Assembly (NCBI GenBank): GCA_002424865.1
Contig: DILC01000032.1
Location: 1 to 28,214, forward strand
Length of the DNA: 28,214 bases
Source: Rhodocyclaceae bacterium UBA5602
Lineage (GTDB): Bacteria > Pseudomonadota > Gammaproteobacteria > Burkholderiales > Rhodocyclaceae
Reading direction: 5' to 3'
Below the pieces are notes generated by a model. The model made no database searches, was not told the DNA's origin, and saw only the letters and a program-made list of their open reading frames with translations. Positions within the stretch are counted from its first letter, which is position 1. Each line of letters begins with the position of its first letter. The translations under genes were made by a program, and so were the position numbers. Positions 24,320 through 28,214 of the stretch are shown one piece after another.

Positions 24320-24808
24320 CTATTGCCTTTCTTCGGCTTTTTTAGCTTCTTTCTCCGCTTTTCTGGCCGTTTTTTTAGCTTCCTGTTCAGCCTTCTTCGC
24401 CTCTTTTTCTGCTTTGGCGGCGGCTTTCTTCTCAGCCTTGGCGTCTACTGGAGCTTCCGCCTTGACGGCCGGGACTGCGGGGGTAGCGGCAGGCGCCAAT
24501 TTGGCTGGTTCAGATTTCCTGGTAGCCGACTTCGCCTCGACCTTCACTGAACTCTCACCGCTCAGCGTAACATCGTTCTTGATTTTGCCAAGCAAACCTT
24601 TGCCTACCCCTGGCACTTGTTCGAGCTCGTCTATCGTTTTAAAGCCACCGTTCTTTTGCCGATAGTCAATAATAGCCTTGGCCTTGGCTGGGCCAATGCC
24701 GTTCAGCGATTCGAGCTGCTCCTGTGTTGCCGTATTCACATTAACCGCAGCAAATACATTAAACGTCGCCATCACCAGAGCGGCCAACAGCATTAAAAAT
24801 CTATTCAT
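24320..24808 (-). CDS. ComEA-like helix-hairpin-helix protein with Lys/Ala/Glu-rich tail
   Basis: The start at 24808 (162 residues) has GGAGA upstream; the longer frame lacks a site. A signal peptide (MNRFLMLLAALVMATFNVFA) is followed by the ComEA helix-hairpin-helix domain (VNVNTATQEQLESLNGIGPA then KAKAIIDYRQKNGGF, and LEQVPGVGKGLLGKIKNDV). ComEA binds DNA in the periplasm during uptake in competent bacteria. About 47 C-terminal residues are Lys/Ala/Glu-rich (AEKKAAAKAEKEAKKAEQEA), a histone-like tail that many ComEA proteins lack. It may bind DNA or the envelope. It is a single gene between convergent ETF-QO and the upstream acyl-CoA dehydrogenase. Confidence 0.9.
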   Translation of the reverse strand: MNRFLMLLAALVMATFNVFAAVNVNTATQEQLESLNGIGPAKAKAIIDYRQKNGGFKTIDELEQVPGVGKGLLGKIKNDVTLSGESSVKVEAKSATRKSEPAKLAPAATPAVPAVKAEAPVDAKAEKKAAAKAEKEAKKAEQEAKKTARKAEKEAKKAEERQ

Positions 24809-24935
24809 CTGCTTGTCTCCAAGTAAGTTAAGACCAAAAAACGACTCGCACGATATGCGCGCCCCTATTACACCCAACTCACAACCAATAGGCAAGTTGA
24901 CGATATACGGAGGTGTCGCGCGCAATATTGCCCTG

Positions 24936-26726
24936 TCAAAAATACACGTCATCCAAAGCCAGCGCGCTTTCACCGCCGTGCACCACCTCTTTAGCCAAGC
25001 CGCTGGCTGCCGTCATCACATGATCCGCATAAAAATGCGCAGTGTTGATTTTCGCCGCGTAAAAAGAGTCGGTGTTGCCCGCATCCATTTTCGCTTGTGC
25101 CGCCAAGGCTGCGCCCGCCATCATCCAGCCGCCGGAGACGATGCCCAGCAAGCGCAAAAAGGGCACCGCACCCACGGCTACGCTACGCACATTTTGTGCG
25201 TAGTGGGCCACAATGTAAGTGCCTGCCGTGGTCACTGCGGCAATGCCTTCTTGCAAGGCTGCCGCGAGGGCTTTAAAGCTCTCGCCAGGCTGCAACGCAA
25301 CAAGCTTTTGCGTTTCCATCATTTGCGCGACCAAGTGCTTTAACGCCGTGCCGCCATCACGCGCCACTTTGCGGCCGATCAAATCCAGCGCCTGAATGCC
25401 TGTCGTGCCTTCGTAAATAGTGGTAATGCGCGCATCGCGAAAATGCTGCGCCGCCCCCGTCTCTTCAATAAAGCCCATGCCGCCATGGATCTGCACGCCA
25501 AGCGATGCCACTTCGTTGCCCGTCTCGGTAAGCCACGCCTTGACCACAGGAATCATCAAATCCACAAACGCCTGCTGACGGAGACGCTCATTGCTGTCCG
25601 GGTGGCGCGTTGCCGTATCCAAAGCGGCGGCCACGACATACGCTAACGCGCGCATGGCTTCGTTTTGCGAGCGCATGAGCAACAGCATACGCCGCACATC
25701 GGGATGACGAATAATCGCCACGCTGCCTTGGGAGCCTTCAATCGCCCGGCTTTGCACGCGCTCACGCGCGAACGACAAGGCCTGCTGATACGCCCGCTCG
25801 CCCAGAGCCAAGCCCTCCAGGCCCACCGCGAAGCGCGCCGCGTTCATCATCACGAACATGTATTTCAGGCCTTCGTTTTCCTGACCGACCAGCGTACCAA
25901 CCGCACCGCCGTTATCGCCATACGCCATTACGCAAGTCGGGCTGGCATGGATGCCGAGCTTATGTTCAATAGACACGCTATAGACGTCATTGCGCGCACC
26001 CAATGAACCATCGGCATTGACCAGGAACTTGGGCACGACAAACAGGGAAATCCCCTTCACGCCCGGTGGCGCGTCCGGCGTCCTGGCGAGCACCAGGTGA
26101 ATCGTGTTCTCCGCCATGTCGTGGTCGCCATAGGTGATGAAAATCTTCTGCCCGAATAATTTATATGTGCCATCATTCTGCGGCACGGCACGCGTGCGCA
26201 CGGCGGCCAAATCCGACCCGGCTTGCGGCTCGGTCAAGTTCATCGTGCCTGTCCAACGGCCGGATACCATGTGATGCAGATAAGTCGCCTTTTGCGCTTC
26301 GCTGCCATACAACTCCAAGGCCTCAATGCCGCCCATGGTGAGCATGGGGCAGAGCGAGAAAGCCATATTGGCGGATTGCCACATTTCCTGCACCACGGCT
26401 GAAACCAGCTTGGGCAAGCCCTGGCCACCGAACTCAGGATTGCCCGAGAGCGCATTCCAGCCGTTGTCAACAAACTGCTGATAAGCCTCTTTAAAGCCAG
26501 CTGGCATGGTGACCGCTTTATCCGCCCACTGCGCACCCATTTGGTCGCCCGTGAAATTGAGCGGCGCCAGCACGTCGCGCGAGAACTTGCCCGACTCTGT
26601 CAAAATGGCTTGCACCAGATCCGGCGTTGCCTCTTCGTAACCTGGCAAAGCGCTGATTTTTGGCAAGTGGGCCAGCTCGTGCAACACGAACTGCATGTCT
26701 TTTAACGGGGCGTTATAGGCATTCAT
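24936..26726 (-). CDS. Acyl-CoA dehydrogenase (596-residue type with C-terminal extension)
   Basis: Start chosen at the ATG at 26726 (MNAYNAPLKDMQFVLHEL), which begins the family's N-terminus; an upstream extension to 26810 has no conserved sequence. Family features include MNLTEPQAGSDLAAVRTRA, SVSIEHKLGIHASPTCVM, GGMGFIEETGAAQHFRDARI and TTIYEGTTGIQALDL, in which Glu439 is the predicted catalytic base. The extra C-terminal domain (about 470-596) is typical of the 600-residue group. It oxidises acyl-CoA to enoyl-CoA and passes electrons to EtfAB, encoded 214 bp upstream on the same strand. Chain-length specificity cannot be read from sequence. Confidence 0.96.
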   Translation of the reverse strand: MNAYNAPLKDMQFVLHELAHLPKISALPGYEEATPDLVQAILTESGKFSRDVLAPLNFTGDQMGAQWADKAVTMPAGFKEAYQQFVDNGWNALSGNPEFGGQGLPKLVSAVVQEMWQSANMAFSLCPMLTMGGIEALELYGSEAQKATYLHHMVSGRWTGTMNLTEPQAGSDLAAVRTRAVPQNDGTYKLFGQKIFITYGDHDMAENTIHLVLARTPDAPPGVKGISLFVVPKFLVNADGSLGARNDVYSVSIEHKLGIHASPTCVMAYGDNGGAVGTLVGQENEGLKYMFVMMNAARFAVGLEGLALGERAYQQALSFARERVQSRAIEGSQGSVAIIRHPDVRRMLLLMRSQNEAMRALAYVVAAALDTATRHPDSNERLRQQAFVDLMIPVVKAWLTETGNEVASLGVQIHGGMGFIEETGAAQHFRDARITTIYEGTTGIQALDLIGRKVARDGGTALKHLVAQMMETQKLVALQPGESFKALAAALQEGIAAVTTAGTYIVAHYAQNVRSVAVGAVPFLRLLGIVSGGWMMAGAALAAQAKMDAGNTDSFYAAKINTAHFYADHVMTAASGLAKEVVHGGESALALDDVYF

Positions 26727-26940
26727 GTGGGCAAAACCTTCGTGTGAAATACTTGGGCAAGCGCGCTGCGCAATAACCGGGCGCAGCGGGCTGGATAGAG
26801 TCCTCCCCAAGAGGGAAGGAGAGGAGGGGCGGACGCCATTTGCCAGCCCTTAGTGCAACGCGGTTGGCAGATTTCATGATTCAAGACAGCTCATCGGCGG
26901 GCGGCTCATCGGCGCTTTGGGCCGTGGATGCGTCCGGAAA

Positions 26941-27885
26941 CTACAGCGCAGCCACCAGCTCGGGCACGGCCTGGAAAAGATCCGCCACCAAGCCATAATC
27001 AGCCACCTGAAAAATCGGCGCATCCGGATCCTTGTTAATGGCAACAATAACCTTGGATTCCTTCATGCCGGCCAGATGCTGAATGGCGCCGGAGATACCA
27101 ACGGCGATATACAGCTGGGGCGCCACAATCTTGCCGGTTTGCCCGACTTGATAATCGTTCGGCACAAAGCCTGCATCCACCGCTGCGCGCGATGCGCCCA
27201 TCGCCGCGCCGAGCTTGTCGGCCAAGGGCTCCAGCACCGCATGATAATTCTCCCCGTTGCCCAGGCCGCGGCCACCGGAGACAATGATTTTTGCGGCAGC
27301 AAGCTCCGGGCGTGCCGATTTGCTGAGTTCCCGTCCCAGCAGTTTGCTCTGGCCAAGATCAGGGCCTGCACCCATCGCTTCAATCGCCGCTTGGCCACCC
27401 GTTGCCGCCACAGCATCGAAGCCCGTGGTACGCACGGTAATCACTTTGACCGGATCCGCACTTTTCACCGTGGCCAGCGCATTGCCCGCGTAAATGGGGC
27501 GTACGAAAGTATCGGCATCCAGCACGGAAATAATGTCGGAAATTTGTGCCACATCCAGCAGCGCGGCCACGCGCGGCAAGGTGTTTTTGCCGTTGCTGGT
27601 AGCCGCCGCCAGGATGTGCGTATAGCCTGCCGCTTGCGCGTGGATCAAGGCGGCTAAATTTTCGGCGGTTTGATCTGCATAGTGCGCCGCCTCCGCCACC
27701 AGCACTTTAGCCACACCAGCGACAGCCGCCGCCTGGTTGGCCACTGCACCGCAAGCAGCACCCGCCACCAGGACATGGATTTCACTCGTCAACGTCGCGT
27801 TGATTTTGGCCGCCGCGGCAATGGCGTTAAGCGTTGCAGCCTTTAAACTGGCGTTGTCGTGTTCTGCAATAACGAGGATGCTCAT
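26941..27885 (-). CDS. etfA: Electron transfer flavoprotein subunit alpha
   Basis: The product is 314 residues. The C-terminal FAD-binding domain shows GGRGLGNGENYHAVLEPLAD, VGQTGKIVAPQLYIAVGISG and INKDPDAPIFQVADYGLVAD, all hallmark EtfA motifs. It forms a heterodimer with EtfB to carry electrons from acyl-CoA dehydrogenases to ETF-QO. Its ATG overlaps the etfB stop by 4 bp (ATGA), so translation is coupled. The dehydrogenase gene follows. Confidence 0.98.
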   Translation of the reverse strand: MSILVIAEHDNASLKAATLNAIAAAAKINATLTSEIHVLVAGAACGAVANQAAAVAGVAKVLVAEAAHYADQTAENLAALIHAQAAGYTHILAAATSNGKNTLPRVAALLDVAQISDIISVLDADTFVRPIYAGNALATVKSADPVKVITVRTTGFDAVAATGGQAAIEAMGAGPDLGQSKLLGRELSKSARPELAAAKIIVSGGRGLGNGENYHAVLEPLADKLGAAMGASRAAVDAGFVPNDYQVGQTGKIVAPQLYIAVGISGAIQHLAGMKESKVIVAINKDPDAPIFQVADYGLVADLFQAVPELVAAL

Positions 27886-28214
27886 GAAATCACCTTGGCT
27901 TCGTTCTTTAGTTTATGGATCAGCTCGGCCACGTCAGCCACTTTTACGCCTGCCGCGCGCGGCGCTGGCTCATTCACCTTGAGTGTTGTCAGGCGCGGCG
28001 TGACATCCACACCCAAGGTTTCAGGTTTCACACTATCCAGCGGTTTTTTCTTGGCTTTCATGATGTTGGGCAAAGTGGCATAACGTGGCTCGTTCAAGCG
28101 CAAGTCTGTAGTCACAATCGCGGGCAGCGTGAGTTCCAGGGTTTCCAGCCCGCCATCCACTTCGCGCGTGACGGCCACTTTGCCAGCCGCCGCATCCACC
28201 ACCACTTTAGAGGC
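27882..28214 (-). CDS. etfB: Electron transfer flavoprotein subunit beta (C-terminal part; 5' end outside window)
   Basis: The frame is open to the right edge; about 110 C-terminal residues are present (ASKVVVDAAAGKVAVTREVD on the left side). The EtfB hallmark LPAIVTTDLRLNEPRYATLP followed by NIMKAKKKPL is clear. EtfB carries the AMP and the interaction loop for dehydrogenases. It heads the etfBA-acyl-CoA dehydrogenase cluster. Confidence 0.97.
   Translation of the reverse strand, partial: ASKVVVDAAAGKVAVTREVDGGLETLELTLPAIVTTDLRLNEPRYATLPNIMKAKKKPLDSVKPETLGVDVTPRLTTLKVNEPAPRAAGVKVADVAELIHKLKNEAKVIS

Noticed and set aside
26727..26940. Gap between the acyl-CoA dehydrogenase and etfA with GGGAAGGAGAGGAGGGG-type sequence
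   Set aside because: It looked like another copy of the dispersed repeat, but the shared core (CCCGGCGCCCAATGGCG) is absent; no gene or clear promoter was found.

Overview
The window reads as chromosomal DNA of a betaproteobacterium. Evidence is the protein style of SerRS, RarA, CheA, CheZ, SCOT and ETF-QO, moderately high GC with short intergenic gaps, and an E. coli-like CheY/CheZ pair together with ETF-linked acyl-CoA oxidation. I cannot place it to genus from sequence alone.

Region 1 (1-1600) differs from the rest: AT-richer, small ORFs, a broken DUF2726 gene, a coat-protein-like small membrane protein (-), and a divergent DUF3693-like phage regulator (+) separated from it by operator-like palindromes. 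I read it as the end of a degraded (filamentous?) phage or other integrated element. It abuts the 3' end of a tRNA-Ser(CGA) gene.

Region 2 (1602-5978) is housekeeping: tRNA-Ser, an MltF-type lytic transglycosylase lipoprotein, and the rarA-serS pair, which converges on mltF and overlaps it.

Region 3 (6160-11361) is a tight four-gene chemotaxis operon: a tandem CheV-CheV fusion (CheW-REC-CheW-REC), cheY, cheZ and cheA. It has unusual features: the doubled CheV, a CheZ with extra N-terminal copies of its CheY-binding-like tail motif, and a CheA without a recognisable P2 domain. A J-domain protein of unknown function follows.

Region 4 (12933-22120) carries three copies of a dispersed repeat of about 180-200 bp, two on + and one inverted. 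Between them lie an Old Yellow Enzyme, a MacAB-like efflux system with two FtsX-type permeases, an ArsC/YffB-family protein, an Hsp33 lacking two of four zinc cysteines, and succinyl-CoA:3-ketoacid CoA-transferase (scoAB).

Region 5 (22113-28214) is acyl-CoA oxidation: a hotdog thioesterase, ETF:ubiquinone oxidoreductase, an acyl-CoA dehydrogenase, etfA and partial etfB, with a ComEA-like helix-hairpin-helix protein inserted. Electrons from the dehydrogenase would pass via EtfAB to ETF-QO and the quinone pool, and scoAB would activate acetoacetate for the same acetyl-CoA metabolism.
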